Positions 20,599-31,126 of a DNA stretch of 64,000 bases are shown here, one piece after another. The translations under genes were made by a program, and so were the position numbers. The DNA is taken from assembly GCA_903860975.1 (NCBI GenBank), contig CAIOSI010000024.1:55698-119697 (forward strand). The letters are read 5' to 3'. The DNA comes from an uncultured Alphaproteobacteria bacterium (GTDB lineage: Bacteria > Pseudomonadota > Alphaproteobacteria > Caulobacterales > Caulobacteraceae). How positions within the stretch are numbered: the stretch's first letter is position 1; each line of letters opens with the position of its first letter. The notes beneath the pieces are model-generated. The model searched no databases. It was given only the letters and a program-made list of their open reading frames with translations, and had not been told where the DNA came from.

Positions 20599-21234
20599 AT
20601 GAATCCGCCTTTCCGCAGCGCGGTCTGCGTCATGCTGCTCAGCCTTGCCGCTGCGCCAGCGCTCGCCCAGGTGTCCCGCTCGACGCCTGGCCAGCCAGAG
20701 GCTCGCACGACCTTTGAGTTGATGCCGGCAAAGGTGAAGCTCACCGTCACCACGCCGGCCTTCAAGGATGGCGGTGACATCCCCTTCGAGAACACCCAAT
20801 ACCGGACCAACATCTTCCCAGGTCTGACTTGGACGAAGGGGCCGAAGGAAACCAAGTCCTACGTCCTGATCATGCAGGACAATGATCTTCTGGTGCGTGG
20901 CGCGCCGGTCCTGCACTGGACGATGTTTAATATCCCGCCGAGTGTCACCAGACTTGAAGTCGGCATGACAACGCCACCTGCGGGCGCTGGATATGGCCCC
21001 AACTACAAGGGCGCCGCTCAGTCTTATGCCGGCCCCAAAACGCCGCCGGGGCCAAAGGACCACTATCACTTCGAAATCTTCGCGCTCGACACGACCGTCT
21101 CTGATCCGGGTCGGGACTATGCTGCTTTGATCACCGCGATGGCGGGTCATGTCCTGGCGAGCGGCGAGGTGGTGGGTCTTGGTGAAAAAGATCCGATGGC
21201 GCCTGGTCCGGTGCCTGCGGCCGCGCCGAAATAG
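20599..21234 (+). CDS. YbhB/YbcL (PEBP) family protein, secreted
   Basis: Signal peptide; PEBP pattern VLHWTMFNIPPSVTRL ... YAGPKTPPGPKDHYHFEIFALDT. Confidence 0.85.
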   Translation: MNPPFRSAVCVMLLSLAAAPALAQVSRSTPGQPEARTTFELMPAKVKLTVTTPAFKDGGDIPFENTQYRTNIFPGLTWTKGPKETKSYVLIMQDNDLLVRGAPVLHWTMFNIPPSVTRLEVGMTTPPAGAGYGPNYKGAAQSYAGPKTPPGPKDHYHFEIFALDTTVSDPGRDYAALITAMAGHVLASGEVVGLGEKDPMAPGPVPAAAPK

Positions 21235-21315
21235 CTGCCAGGTCGCATAACGTGGCGCTCGCCTCTGGCTGGTCCTTCGCGCTATGCAGGGCCTGCGAGT
21301 CTGGGGGGCGCGTTT

Positions 21316-22926
21316 GTGAGCACTGAATTTACCGAGACGGAAAAACGCGTCACGCTTTGGGGTGTCGCGATCGTCTTTCTGCTTTCGGCCTTGGATCAGA
21401 CCATCGTCGCCACGGCCATGCCGCGGATCATCGCCGAGCTGAACGGCCTGGCGCTCTATTCTTGGGTCACCACAGCCTACCTGTTGTCCTCGACTGTCAT
21501 GGTGCCGATCTGGGGTAAACTGGGCGACCTCTTCGGCCGCAAACCCGTGCTGCTGGCCGGGATCAGTATCTTCGTGGCAGGCTCATGGCTTTCCGGTCTA
21601 TCGGGTGAGTTCGGGGACCTTCCTCTGATCGGCGGCGGTATGGTCCAGCTGATCGTCTTCCGCGCCATTCAGGGGATCGGCGGCGGGGCGCTTTTTACGA
21701 CCGCATTTGCGATCATCGGCGACCTCTATCCACCCCGGGAACGTGGCAAGATCGGCGGCATGTTCGGCGCGGTCTTCGGGCTTTCCAGCACGGTTGGCCC
21801 GCTGATTGGCGGCTACTTCACCGACCACGGCACGGTTACGCTTGCGGGCCAGGTGATCGCAGGTTGGCGCTGGGTTTTCTACCTGAACCTGCCGCTTTCG
21901 CTGCTCTCGCTGTTTATGATCCTCGTGAAAATGCCCACGATGTCCCACCATGCGAAGGGCAAGATCGACTTCGTTGGCGCGGCCCTGATCATCGCGACGG
22001 TCGTGCCGTTGCTGCTGGCTCTCACCTTCGGGGGTCACCAGTACGCCTGGACATCCATGACCGAAATCGGGCTGTTCGTAGGCTCGGCCCTGGGTCTGGT
22101 GCTCTACATCTTCGCCGAACGCTTTGCCTCAGATCCCATATTACCGCTCGAGCTTTTCAAGAACCCGGTGTTTTCCACCGCCAATCTCGCAGGCTTCCTG
22201 GTGTCCATGTCGTTCATGAGCACAGTGGCGTTCCTGCCTTTGTTCCAGCAGCTGGGTCAGGGTGTCGCGGCGACCACAAGCGGTCTGGCGCAGTTGCCGC
22301 TGATGTTGGGTCTTTTCAGCTCCTCGATCCTCTGCGGTCGGCTGGTCAGTAAGCACGGAAAGTACAAGGCCTTCATGATCGGTGGTGTCGTGGTGACCTT
22401 TGTCGGCATCTGGTTGTTGAGCCGCATGCATGCCGAAACCACGCGCCTGGACCTCGCCTGGAGAATGCTCGTCCTTGGGATCGGTCTGGGGCCTGGCCAG
22501 AGCCTCTTCAGCATCGCCATCCAAAACGCCATGCCGATCGAACGGCTCGGCGTCGTGACCAGCTCCAGCCAGTTCTTCCGTCAGATCGGCTCGACGATGG
22601 GTGTGGCGATCTTCGGCACATTGCTGACCGCCAATCTGAACCATGGACTTGGCAAGATCATGCCCGGTGTCGATGTGGGCAAGCTCAGGGCCATGGGCGG
22701 CATGACGCACTCAGGCGCCGCCCCGATGCTTCCGCCGTTCATCAAAGATATCATTTCAGACGCTATTACCGACGTCTTCGCCCTGGGTCTCTACGTCGTG
22801 GCCGCGGCCTTGTTGGTCACCTTGTTGATCCCCAACCTACCGATGCGCGAGCGCAGCCTGATGGGCGCTCAGGCCTCGCCCGAAAAGGACGGCGACACCG
22901 TTATCCCCGCGGAGGCGCACCTCTAG
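21316..22926 (+). CDS. MFS transporter, DHA2 (EmrB/QacA) type
   Basis: LSALDQTIVATAMPRIIAEL motif and 14-TM-like pattern. Confidence 0.92.
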   Translation: MSTEFTETEKRVTLWGVAIVFLLSALDQTIVATAMPRIIAELNGLALYSWVTTAYLLSSTVMVPIWGKLGDLFGRKPVLLAGISIFVAGSWLSGLSGEFGDLPLIGGGMVQLIVFRAIQGIGGGALFTTAFAIIGDLYPPRERGKIGGMFGAVFGLSSTVGPLIGGYFTDHGTVTLAGQVIAGWRWVFYLNLPLSLLSLFMILVKMPTMSHHAKGKIDFVGAALIIATVVPLLLALTFGGHQYAWTSMTEIGLFVGSALGLVLYIFAERFASDPILPLELFKNPVFSTANLAGFLVSMSFMSTVAFLPLFQQLGQGVAATTSGLAQLPLMLGLFSSSILCGRLVSKHGKYKAFMIGGVVVTFVGIWLLSRMHAETTRLDLAWRMLVLGIGLGPGQSLFSIAIQNAMPIERLGVVTSSSQFFRQIGSTMGVAIFGTLLTANLNHGLGKIMPGVDVGKLRAMGGMTHSGAAPMLPPFIKDIISDAITDVFALGLYVVAAALLVTLLIPNLPMRERSLMGAQASPEKDGDTVIPAEAHL

Positions 22927-22932
22927 GCGGCG

Positions 22933-24390
22933 TCAGGGTTTGAGCTGGCCCGCCAGGAATTTCTTGACGCCCGCGCCATAGGGCGGACGCAGCGCCTTCA
23001 TAGGCCCCAGGTCCTTTTTGAGCTGGCGATAGATGGACTTTCGATGGCTGAACTCACGAAAGCCGTCAACGCCGTGATAGCTGCCCATGCCGGAAGGCCC
23101 GACGCCTCCGAACGGCAGGTCCTCCATGGCGATGTGGAAGATCACGTCGTTCACAGTCACGCCACCTGACGTGGTCTGGCTCAGCACCTTTGCCTCCTCA
23201 GCGGCGTCGGCGCCGAAGTAGTAAAGGCCCAGCGGTCGGTCGTGGGCGTTCACATAGGCGATCGCTTCGTCGACATTCTTGTACGTCAGAACCGGCAGGA
23301 GGGGCCCAAAGATTTCCTCCTGCATCACCTGCATTTCCTCGGTGGGATTGATGATCAGCGTGGGCGGGATTTTGCGGTGCTCTTGTTGGCTGAAGTCCTC
23401 TGCAGCCGGATTGATCTCGATGATCTCGGCCCCCTTGGCGCGAGCGTCATCCACATAGCCCTTGATCCGCTCGAAATGCCGCTCGGCGATCACCGCGGTA
23501 TAGTCCGGATTGTCCTTGATGGTCGGGAACATGGCGTGCACCGCAGCGGTGGCCGCCTTGACGAAGGTCTCAAGTTGGTCGGCTGGGGCCAGCAGATAGT
23601 CAGGGGCCAGGCAGATCTGGCCGGCGTTCATGGTTTTGCCAGCCATGATCCGCGCCGCAGATGTCGCATAGTCCGCCGAGCGGCCTAGGATCACGGGGCT
23701 TTTGCCGCCGAGTTCCAGTGTCAGCGGCACGAGGTTCGTCGAGGCGGCCTTCATCACATGCCGCGCGATCGACGTCGCGCCGGTGAAGACCAGATGGTCG
23801 AATGCAAGTGCTGAGAAAGCCTGGCCAACCTCGGGCCCTCCGGGGAAGACGGCGATCTCGTCCTCGTCGAAGGCCTCGGACAACATCTGCTTCATCAGAT
23901 CTGAGGTGGCAGGCGTAAACTCCGAGGGCTTAATCATCGCGCGATTGCCTGCGGCCAAGACGCCCGCCAGCGGCGCGAATGTCAGGTTCACCGGGAAGTT
24001 CCAGGGGCTGATGATGCCGATCACGCCTTTCGGCTGGAATTGGACTTCAGCCTTGGCGCCCAGAAGACCGAGGAGGGCAGGCGTGGTCTTGCGTTTTTCA
24101 GGCTTGATCCACGCCTTCAGATGCGCCTTTGCGTGCTTCAGGGGCCCGAGCGAGGCGCCGATATCGGTGATGCCGCTGACCGCAGGCGCACGAGACCCAA
24201 AGTCCTGGGTTAGGGCGTTGACGATGGCGGTTTCGTTCTTGATCAAGACACCGATGGCGCGGTCCAGTCTCCCGATCCTGGTCTCTAGGCTGGGTGCGCC
24301 CTCGCCGATGTTTGCGGCCTTCTGACGAAGAAGCACGCCAGCCATTCGCTCTTGTCCATTGGCCTGCTCGATCTTCGGCGCCACGTTCAT
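22933..24390 (-). CDS. Aldehyde dehydrogenase (coniferyl-aldehyde-dehydrogenase-like)
   Basis: PWNFPVNLTFAPLAGVLAAGN, LELGGKSPVILG, GQICLAPDYLL. Confidence 0.9.
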   Translation of the reverse strand: MNVAPKIEQANGQERMAGVLLRQKAANIGEGAPSLETRIGRLDRAIGVLIKNETAIVNALTQDFGSRAPAVSGITDIGASLGPLKHAKAHLKAWIKPEKRKTTPALLGLLGAKAEVQFQPKGVIGIISPWNFPVNLTFAPLAGVLAAGNRAMIKPSEFTPATSDLMKQMLSEAFDEDEIAVFPGGPEVGQAFSALAFDHLVFTGATSIARHVMKAASTNLVPLTLELGGKSPVILGRSADYATSAARIMAGKTMNAGQICLAPDYLLAPADQLETFVKAATAAVHAMFPTIKDNPDYTAVIAERHFERIKGYVDDARAKGAEIIEINPAAEDFSQQEHRKIPPTLIINPTEEMQVMQEEIFGPLLPVLTYKNVDEAIAYVNAHDRPLGLYYFGADAAEEAKVLSQTTSGGVTVNDVIFHIAMEDLPFGGVGPSGMGSYHGVDGFREFSHRKSIYRQLKKDLGPMKALRPPYGAGVKKFLAGQLKP

Positions 24391-24457
24391 GATCTACGCT
24401 TCCCCTGTTTTCAGCACGGTGGCCCGCTCGCCAACGGCAAGCAAGCGTGCCCCTACG

Positions 24458-25303
24458 TCAAGCGGCGTCCAGGCCGATATCCAGCACACGGGCCGAGTGC
24501 GTGAGGGCGCCGACGCTGATGACGTCAACGCCCGTCTGGGCGATGGCCCTGACGCTCTCAAGCGTCACGCCGCCCGAAGCCTCAAGCACAGCTCGGCCGG
24601 CGTTTCGGCGGACCGCCTCGACCAGATCGTCCAGGCTGAAGTTGTCCAACATCAACACGTCTGGGCCGTGTTGCAGAGCCTCTTCCAACTGGCCAAGGCC
24701 GTCGATCTCGACCTCCACCTTCATCAGGTGACCCGCGGCGTCTTTGGCGCGCCGCACGGCCTCTGCGACCGAGCCGCAAGCGGCGATATGATTGTCCTTG
24801 ATCAAGATCGCGTCATCCAGGCCAAAGCGGTGGTTCGCCCCGCCGCCGCAACGCACAGCGTATTTCTCCAGGGCCCGCAGGCCAGGTGTGGTCTTGCGGG
24901 TATCCACGATCGTTGCGCCGGTTCCATCGATGGCCTCAACGTAGGCTCGCGTCAGTGTGGCCACGCCTGAGAGGTGGCCCAGCAGGTTCAGGCCAATCCG
25001 TTCGGCGCCGAGAAGGGCGCGGGCGTTGGCATCGACCCAGGCGAGTTTCTCGCCGGCCTTGATGCGAGTTCCGTCTTCGACGATGACCCTGAAATCGGCA
25101 GACGGATCAAGCTCGGTGATCGCCAGGCGTGCGCAGGCAAGGCCTGCCACGACCCCGGCTTGGCGTGCCGCGAAGACGCAGCTCAGCCGGGCCTGGGCGG
25201 GCACGCAGATCTGGGAGGTGACGTCGCCGGCGCGCCCGAGATCCTCCGCTAATGCGGCGCGGACGATCGGGGTGATAAGAAAATCAGCTAAGGGCTCGGT
25301 CAT
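24458..25303 (-). CDS. nadC: Nicotinate-nucleotide pyrophosphorylase NadC
   Basis: DTRKTTPGLRALEKYAVRCGGGANHRFGLDDAILIKDNHI. Confidence 0.96.
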   Translation of the reverse strand: MTEPLADFLITPIVRAALAEDLGRAGDVTSQICVPAQARLSCVFAARQAGVVAGLACARLAITELDPSADFRVIVEDGTRIKAGEKLAWVDANARALLGAERIGLNLLGHLSGVATLTRAYVEAIDGTGATIVDTRKTTPGLRALEKYAVRCGGGANHRFGLDDAILIKDNHIAACGSVAEAVRRAKDAAGHLMKVEVEIDGLGQLEEALQHGPDVLMLDNFSLDDLVEAVRRNAGRAVLEASGGVTLESVRAIAQTGVDVISVGALTHSARVLDIGLDAA

Positions 25304-26826
25304 TCGGCGGCGTGCTTCCAGGACGTGCGGGTTGGCAGATCAGTCCAGCGAACAAGCGTCCGGCGAGGGGATGCGTCAGGCTCGGTGGCGTCGGACCGGA
25401 AATGACCGCCGCGACTTTCCGTTCGCCCAAGCGCACAAGCCGTCACCAGACGGGCTGTGACCAGGGACGCGGCCCGTCCGTGCGCAGCCTCCAGCGCGTC
25501 GATCTGATTGAGCAAGCGCTGCAGGCCATCGGCTGATCGCACCACGCCCGCGTCGCGCGTCATTGCTTGGCGCAAGACCCTGACCGCCGAAGTCGGAAGC
25601 TCGGGAGGAAGCAGGCGGACCAATCCGTCGGCATCAAGCTCGTTTGCTTGCGCAGCGCTGCGTCCGGCCCGAGCCCCGAAAACCGCCGCCTCGAGAAGGG
25701 AATTCGACGCCAGACGGTTTGCGCCGTGTACACCCGTCGAGGCGCACTCTCCGGCGGCGTAGAGCCCTGGAAGCGAGGCCCGTCCCTCCGCGTCTGTCGC
25801 GATTCCGCCCATGTGATAGTGGCAGGCTGGCGCCACCGGGATCGGCTTGATGCGAGGATCGATCCCACCGGCCATGCAGGCTGCGAACACCACTGGAAAT
25901 GTCTTGGGGAATTGCGCGCCCACCGCCTCGCGGGCGTCCAAATAGACGCTGCGGCCGGCCTGCCGCTCGGCCTGGATGGCGCGTGCGACCACGTCTCGTG
26001 GCGCCAACTCGGCATCGGGATGGTAGCGCGCCATAAACCGCTCGCCGCGCGCGTTTATCAGGACGGCGCCTTCGCCACGCAAGGCCTCCGTGGCCAGTGG
26101 AGCTGGGTCGAGGGGGATGTCGATTGCGGTCGGGTGGAACTGGACGAACTCGGGGTCACCGATGAGCGCGCCTGCTAGGGCCGCGAGTCCAAGGCCTTCA
26201 CCTAAGAGCTCGGCTGGTGCGGTGGTGACGGCATAAAGTCCGCCCAGGCCCCCTGTCGCCAAAATTGTCGCAGCCGCGGTAATTTCGACCTGAGCGCCTT
26301 GCCGCTCAGCCACCACACCGCACACGCGACCGGATGGGTCTTGCAGGAGGCCCCGCAGCCGATAGCCGGTGCAGACCTTGATGTGCGGGGAGGCCAGAGC
26401 GGCGATCATCACGGCCTGCATGATTGCAGCGCCGGCCTGGTCGCCCTTGACCCGGGCGACCCGTGGCCGCGAATGCGCCGCCTCAAGGCTCTGAGCAAAG
26501 CCGCCATCGGCCGTTCGGTCGAAAGGTGCGCCGAGGTTCGCCAAGTTGCGAACCGCCGCTGGGCCCTCCTTGGTCAACAGGTGCGCCATTTCAGAAACCA
26601 CCAATCCCGCACCTGCTGCAATCGTATCGGCGGCGTGGATCTCGGCGCTATCGCCCTCAGAAAGCGCTGCGGCCATGCCGCCCTGCGCCCAGGCCGATGA
26701 GCAGCCCTGGCCGAGTGGCGCGTACGTCAGCACCAACGCCTTCCGCGGCGAGGCGGCGAGGGCTGCGCAAAGTCCCGCGAGGCCAGCGCCCACAACAAGC
26801 ACGCCGTCATGGGCGATGCGCGGCAT
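25300..26826 (-). CDS. nadB: L-aspartate oxidase NadB
   Basis: GAGLAGLCAALAA FAD motif, SSAWAQGGMAAAL, overlaps nadC and nadA. Confidence 0.95.
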   Translation of the reverse strand: MPRIAHDGVLVVGAGLAGLCAALAASPRKALVLTYAPLGQGCSSAWAQGGMAAALSEGDSAEIHAADTIAAGAGLVVSEMAHLLTKEGPAAVRNLANLGAPFDRTADGGFAQSLEAAHSRPRVARVKGDQAGAAIMQAVMIAALASPHIKVCTGYRLRGLLQDPSGRVCGVVAERQGAQVEITAAATILATGGLGGLYAVTTAPAELLGEGLGLAALAGALIGDPEFVQFHPTAIDIPLDPAPLATEALRGEGAVLINARGERFMARYHPDAELAPRDVVARAIQAERQAGRSVYLDAREAVGAQFPKTFPVVFAACMAGGIDPRIKPIPVAPACHYHMGGIATDAEGRASLPGLYAAGECASTGVHGANRLASNSLLEAAVFGARAGRSAAQANELDADGLVRLLPPELPTSAVRVLRQAMTRDAGVVRSADGLQRLLNQIDALEAAHGRAASLVTARLVTACALGRTESRGGHFRSDATEPDASPRRTLVRWTDLPTRTSWKHAAE

Positions 26827-27911
26827 CAGATCAGCTCCACATTCACATGGTGGCGCGCCTTTATCAGGTCATAGCGTGCAGGGACCGTCGGGGGCGGGAG
26901 GTCGATCATCCGTTGCACAGCCCTTCGCGCGCGCTCGGCGATGGACGCCTCCACGGTCACCTCATGGCGGCCGTAGAGAAGGGTTTCGTAGATATTCTCA
27001 AGTGTGATCCGCTTCATATGCGGACAAAGGTTACACGGCCGCAGGAACTCCGTGTCGGGAGCATCAGCAGCGATATTGTCTGCCATGGAGCATTCCGTGA
27101 TCAGCACCACGCGCTTCGGTTTCCGCTTCAGCACATAATCGTTCATCGCCTGGGTCGAACCGGCGAAGTCGGACACTTCGAGAACCTCGGCCGGACATTC
27201 AGGGTGCGCCAGGACCTCGGCACCCGGGTAAGCGGCTTTGATTTCCAGGATATCGGCGGCGGTGAAGCGTTCGTGAACCTCACATCGGCCCTGCCACGCG
27301 ATAATTTTAATGCGGGTCTGTCTGGCGACGTTACGGGCCAGGAATTCGTCAGGGATCAGGATCACGCGGTCTGTTCCCCAGAGCCGGGCGGCTTCTTCCA
27401 CGACCTGCACCGCGTTGGCGCTGGTGCAGCAGATGTCGGTCTCGGCCTTCACGTCTGCGGTGGTGTTGACGTAGGTGACGACCGGCACGCCTGGATAGCG
27501 TTGTTTGATCAGGCGCATGTCTGCCCCGGTAATCGAGGCCGCAAGCGAGCAGCCGGCTTGAAGGTCTGAGATCAACACAGTCTTGTCCGGCGACAGGATC
27601 TTTGAGGTTTCGGCCATGAAGTGCACGCCGGCCTGGACGATCACCCGGGCTTTCGACTTTGCGGCTTCCTTGGCCAGCCCAAGGCTGTCGCCGACATAGT
27701 CGCCAACCCCATGGAAAATCTCGGGCGTCATGTAGTTGTGCGCCAGGATCACCGCGTCCTTCTCGGCTTTCAGCTGGTTGATCGCGGCAATCAGCGGGGC
27801 CTGAGCGCGCCATTCCAGGGGCGTGACGTGATGTTTCACCTTTTCCCAGATGGGTGCGGTCAGAGTTTCGACGCGCGAAGTGAAGGCAAACTGGAACCCG
27901 TCAGCGGCCAA
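26826..27911 (-). CDS. nadA: Quinolinate synthase NadA
   Basis: [73 protein letters not shown] start at 27911 preceded by AAGGAGG. Confidence 0.93.
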   Translation of the reverse strand: MAADGFQFAFTSRVETLTAPIWEKVKHHVTPLEWRAQAPLIAAINQLKAEKDAVILAHNYMTPEIFHGVGDYVGDSLGLAKEAAKSKARVIVQAGVHFMAETSKILSPDKTVLISDLQAGCSLAASITGADMRLIKQRYPGVPVVTYVNTTADVKAETDICCTSANAVQVVEEAARLWGTDRVILIPDEFLARNVARQTRIKIIAWQGRCEVHERFTAADILEIKAAYPGAEVLAHPECPAEVLEVSDFAGSTQAMNDYVLKRKPKRVVLITECSMADNIAADAPDTEFLRPCNLCPHMKRITLENIYETLLYGRHEVTVEASIAERARRAVQRMIDLPPPTVPARYDLIKARHHVNVELI

Positions 27912-27925
27912 TGTACGCCTCCTTA

Positions 27926-27940
27926 TGCTCAAAATGAGCA
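27926..27940. promoter_or_regulatory. Palindromic operator candidate 1 for nadABC
   Basis: TGCTCA-AAA-TGAGCA, perfect inverted repeat. Confidence 0.65.
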
Positions 27941-27998
27941 TTTCATCGGCTTAAAAAGACGCCAGACGAGAGCCCGGCTGGCGCACGATCTATATTTA

Positions 27999-28013
27999 TG
28001 CTCAATAAGAGCA
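27999..28013. promoter_or_regulatory. Palindromic operator candidate 2 for nadABC
   Basis: TGCTCA-ATA-AGAGCA, one mismatch from the first site; centres 73 bp apart. Confidence 0.6.
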
Positions 28014-28441
28014 AAAGTGCCTTTCAAGATATAATCCAATCCCCGGCGAGCGCAAGTCACGCAAGCCGGGTTATCTGGGTGCAGGCCGGATCAATGGGAG
28101 CGGTGTGGAGGTCCTTGATCCGGGTGAGGTTGGCCTGAGCCGCCTTGGCATGGCTTATGTCCTAGCTCGCCCCGATAAAGCCATTGACCCGGCACGCGAT
28201 CTGCAGGTCCAAAGCCCGAAGGCTCAAAATGGGAGTGCTGGAGATGAGGTTTAACCCGGGATAAAAGCCTGGACCGCTTGCCGCGATGTCTCGTTTCGGT
28301 GCGGCTTCATCATCTTTTGGCCCGTTTGTGGCCTAACCCCCGCCCTGGGCGTTCACTAAGGGATTTCGGCCAAGCCGACGGGTTGAGACAAGAAAGACGG
28401 ACAAGATACGAGCTTCAATCGACAGATGGCGTCGCGCCAGT

Positions 28442-29551
28442 TTGGCCGTGGCTTTCGCGGTCGTCGCGCTTAGCGGATGCGCGCCGGCAACTCAACATTC
28501 TGCCGCTGCGGAAGTCCGAACGACGTCGGCGCATAATCTGTCAGATCCAGCGTTGCTGGCCATCACCGCTAACTTCGATTTCGCCGCCCGAGATCTTGCG
28601 CGGCGGCACGATCCGGCTTTGCGGCGTGCGGACCTTTGGGGTCGGCCTCTTGGTTGGTCCAATTTCGATCTTCGCCAGGCACCCGATCTCGGCATTCCGC
28701 GTGAGCAGGGAGACGCCGCCGTCGCCCTCAATAAGCTTCGCCCTTTCGCCGGGCTGCCGATCCGCGCCATGCGGCCTTTCATGCTGGAAGCCGGCGCTGA
28801 CGACAGCGCGCGTGCTCTGCACTGCATGACGCAAGCGATCTACTTTGAGGCGGCCCGTGAGCCGGTCCGTGGCCAACAGGCGGTTGCGCAGGTGGTGTTG
28901 AACCGGGTGCGCCACCCGGCTTATCCGAAGTCTATCTGCGGTGTGGTCTACCAAGGCTCCGCCCGACCAACCGGCTGTCAGTTCACCTTTACCTGTGATG
29001 GATCGCTTCGCTGGACGCCACAGCCAGCCCTTTGGCGACAGGCCCAGGATGTCGCCAGGCGCGCCTTGGCGGGTTACGTCGATAAGGATGTAGGTTCAGC
29101 CACGCACTATCACGCGGCCTATGTCATCCCTTATTGGGCCCCGACACTTGTGAAAATGACACAGGTTGGTCAGCACATCTTCTATCGCTGGATGGGCTCC
29201 TGGGGCGAGCCGCCGGCGTTCAGCGGTCATTATGCAGGCCGTGAATCGGAGCTTTCACCGGCGTTGTTGGCCAGCCTCGATCCTCTAACGCAAGGTCGGC
29301 TCGTCGTGCAGGATCAAGGCCCGCCGGTCGAACGCAAGGTGACGCTCGCCGTCGCAGGCGAGGTGCGGACCTATAGCATTATCGATCCGCCGGCCTCCGC
29401 CGGTGACCGAGCGCGCGCCGGATCGATCACAACAGCGCGCCGCCAGCCGACGCCAGACGAGATCAATCGGATCAATGAGAGCTTGGCGGCCATGGATCGG
29501 GGCTCCGAGGCGTCTGCAGCTGTGCCTGGGTCTGGCAAGACCGGTCCTTAA
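28442..29551 (+). CDS. Cell wall hydrolase, SleB family (paralogue of 17683-18675), lipoprotein-like
   Basis: CMTQAIYFEAAREPVRGQQAVAQVVLNRVRHPAYPKSICGVVYQG...GCQFTFTCDGSLRW; ALSGCAP lipobox. Confidence 0.85.
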   Translation: MAVAFAVVALSGCAPATQHSAAAEVRTTSAHNLSDPALLAITANFDFAARDLARRHDPALRRADLWGRPLGWSNFDLRQAPDLGIPREQGDAAVALNKLRPFAGLPIRAMRPFMLEAGADDSARALHCMTQAIYFEAAREPVRGQQAVAQVVLNRVRHPAYPKSICGVVYQGSARPTGCQFTFTCDGSLRWTPQPALWRQAQDVARRALAGYVDKDVGSATHYHAAYVIPYWAPTLVKMTQVGQHIFYRWMGSWGEPPAFSGHYAGRESELSPALLASLDPLTQGRLVVQDQGPPVERKVTLAVAGEVRTYSIIDPPASAGDRARAGSITTARRQPTPDEINRINESLAAMDRGSEASAAVPGSGKTGP

Positions 29552-30051
29552 GTTGGCACCATGGGCTTGGGATGAAATGCATCCGGATAGGTGACGCTCA
29601 TCGCGCTGGCGAACGCATCTTCCTCCAAGGCTAGGGCCTGGAAGGCGGCTAGGCCCGCGTAGGGCGCGCGCACCAAGCGCGTGGCCTCGGCGGTGAAGCC
29701 GAAGCGCCCGTAAAAGACGGGATCGCCCAGAACCAGTATGCCAAAGCAGCCGAACTCACGCGCGCTCTCCAGCCCGGAGCGGATCAGCCGCGAGCCCAGG
29801 CCCTGCCGATGCCAGTCGGGGCGCACTGCCACCGGGGCGAGGGCGCTATAGAGCTCGAAGACGTCGGCCCAAAGGCGGCTGAAGAGAATGTGCCCCACCA
29901 CCTCACCGGCTTCCTCAGCGACCATCTCGAAGATGCAATCTTCATCCGCACGCAACTGAGCGACCAAATCGGCCTCGTCCTGTCGGCCAAAGGCGGCCAC
30001 TAAGGTGGCCTCGATTGCGGCGTGGTCGCTCGTGCGAGCGTAGCGGATCAT
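29548..30051 (-). CDS. GNAT family N-acetyltransferase
   Basis: MIRYARTSDHAAIEATLVAAFGR...PVAVRPDWHRQGLGSRLIRSGLESARE...GDPVFYGRFGF. Confidence 0.88.
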   Translation of the reverse strand: MIRYARTSDHAAIEATLVAAFGRQDEADLVAQLRADEDCIFEMVAEEAGEVVGHILFSRLWADVFELYSALAPVAVRPDWHRQGLGSRLIRSGLESAREFGCFGILVLGDPVFYGRFGFTAEATRLVRAPYAGLAAFQALALEEDAFASAMSVTYPDAFHPKPMVPT

Positions 30052-30067
30052 GCGGTAAGGGCGCCGT

Positions 30068-31093
30068 TCACCAGACCCCGATCGTCTCGGCGTCTTGGTG
30101 GCTGATCGAGTGATGGGCCTTGCGGTGATCTTCTTCGGCGAGGAAGCGCACGGCTTCCAGTGCGGCCATGCAGCCCATTCCGGCGGCTGTGACCGCTTGG
30201 CGGTAGATGTCGTCTGTAACGTCACCAGCTGCATAGACACCATCGATAGCGGTCGACGCTGATCCGGCCTTGACCTTTAGGTAGCCCGCGGCGTCCATCT
30301 CCAGCTGGTCCTTGAAAAGCTGCGAGGCTGGGGCATGCCCGATGGCGATAAAGACGCCATCGCAAGGGAGGTCCTGGGTTTCGCCAGTCGTGACGTTTTT
30401 CAACCGTACGCCTGTTACGCCCATCGGGTTGGAAGTGCCTGTCACCTCGTCTACGGCGCTGTCCCAGATCACCTCTATTTTGGCATGCGCAAAGAGGCGC
30501 TCCTGCAAAATCTTCTCGGCACGAAATTCGTCCTTACGGTGGACGACGGTGACTTTCGAGGCGAAGTTTGTCAGGAACAGGGCTTCTTCGACCGCGGTAT
30601 TACCACCGCCCACGACGACGACCTCTTTGCCGCGATAGAAGAAGCCGTCGCACGTGGCGCACGCGGACACCCCGAAGCCTTGAAATTTCTGCTCGGACTC
30701 GAGCCCAAGCCACTTGGCTTGGGCTCCGGTGGCGATGATCAGGGTCTCGGCGAGCCATTCCTGGCCGCTGTCCGTCGTCAACCGGAAGGGTCTTTTGGAC
30801 AGATCAGCGGAGAGTACAATGTCGTTGACGATCTCAGTGCCGACATGCTCGGCCTGGGCCTGCATCTGCTCCATCAACCATGGACCTTGGATAACCTCGG
30901 CAAAGCCTGGATAGTTTTCCACGTCGGTCGTGATGGTGAGCTGGCCGCCGGGCTGAATGCCTTGGATCAGCACCGGGTTCAGCAGCGCGCGCGCTGCATA
31001 GACAGCTGCTGTGTAGCCTGCTGGACCCGATCCAATGATCAGGCAGCGGACCTGCCGCGGTTCAGGGGGGGTGTTGGAACGATCATCGGACAT
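30068..31093 (-). CDS. trxB: Thioredoxin reductase TrxB
   Basis: GSGPAGYTAAVYAARA, CATCDGFFY redox motif, GGGNTAVEEALFLTNFA. Confidence 0.96.
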   Translation of the reverse strand: MSDDRSNTPPEPRQVRCLIIGSGPAGYTAAVYAARALLNPVLIQGIQPGGQLTITTDVENYPGFAEVIQGPWLMEQMQAQAEHVGTEIVNDIVLSADLSKRPFRLTTDSGQEWLAETLIIATGAQAKWLGLESEQKFQGFGVSACATCDGFFYRGKEVVVVGGGNTAVEEALFLTNFASKVTVVHRKDEFRAEKILQERLFAHAKIEVIWDSAVDEVTGTSNPMGVTGVRLKNVTTGETQDLPCDGVFIAIGHAPASQLFKDQLEMDAAGYLKVKAGSASTAIDGVYAAGDVTDDIYRQAVTAAGMGCMAALEAVRFLAEEDHRKAHHSISHQDAETIGVW

Positions 31094-31126
31094 GGCCCTT
31101 ATGTAAGTGAGATTCTGGAGCGGCGC

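Noticed and set aside
26463-27569. 368-aa plus-strand ORF over nadB/nadA
   Set aside because: Antisense to two certain NAD biosynthesis genes
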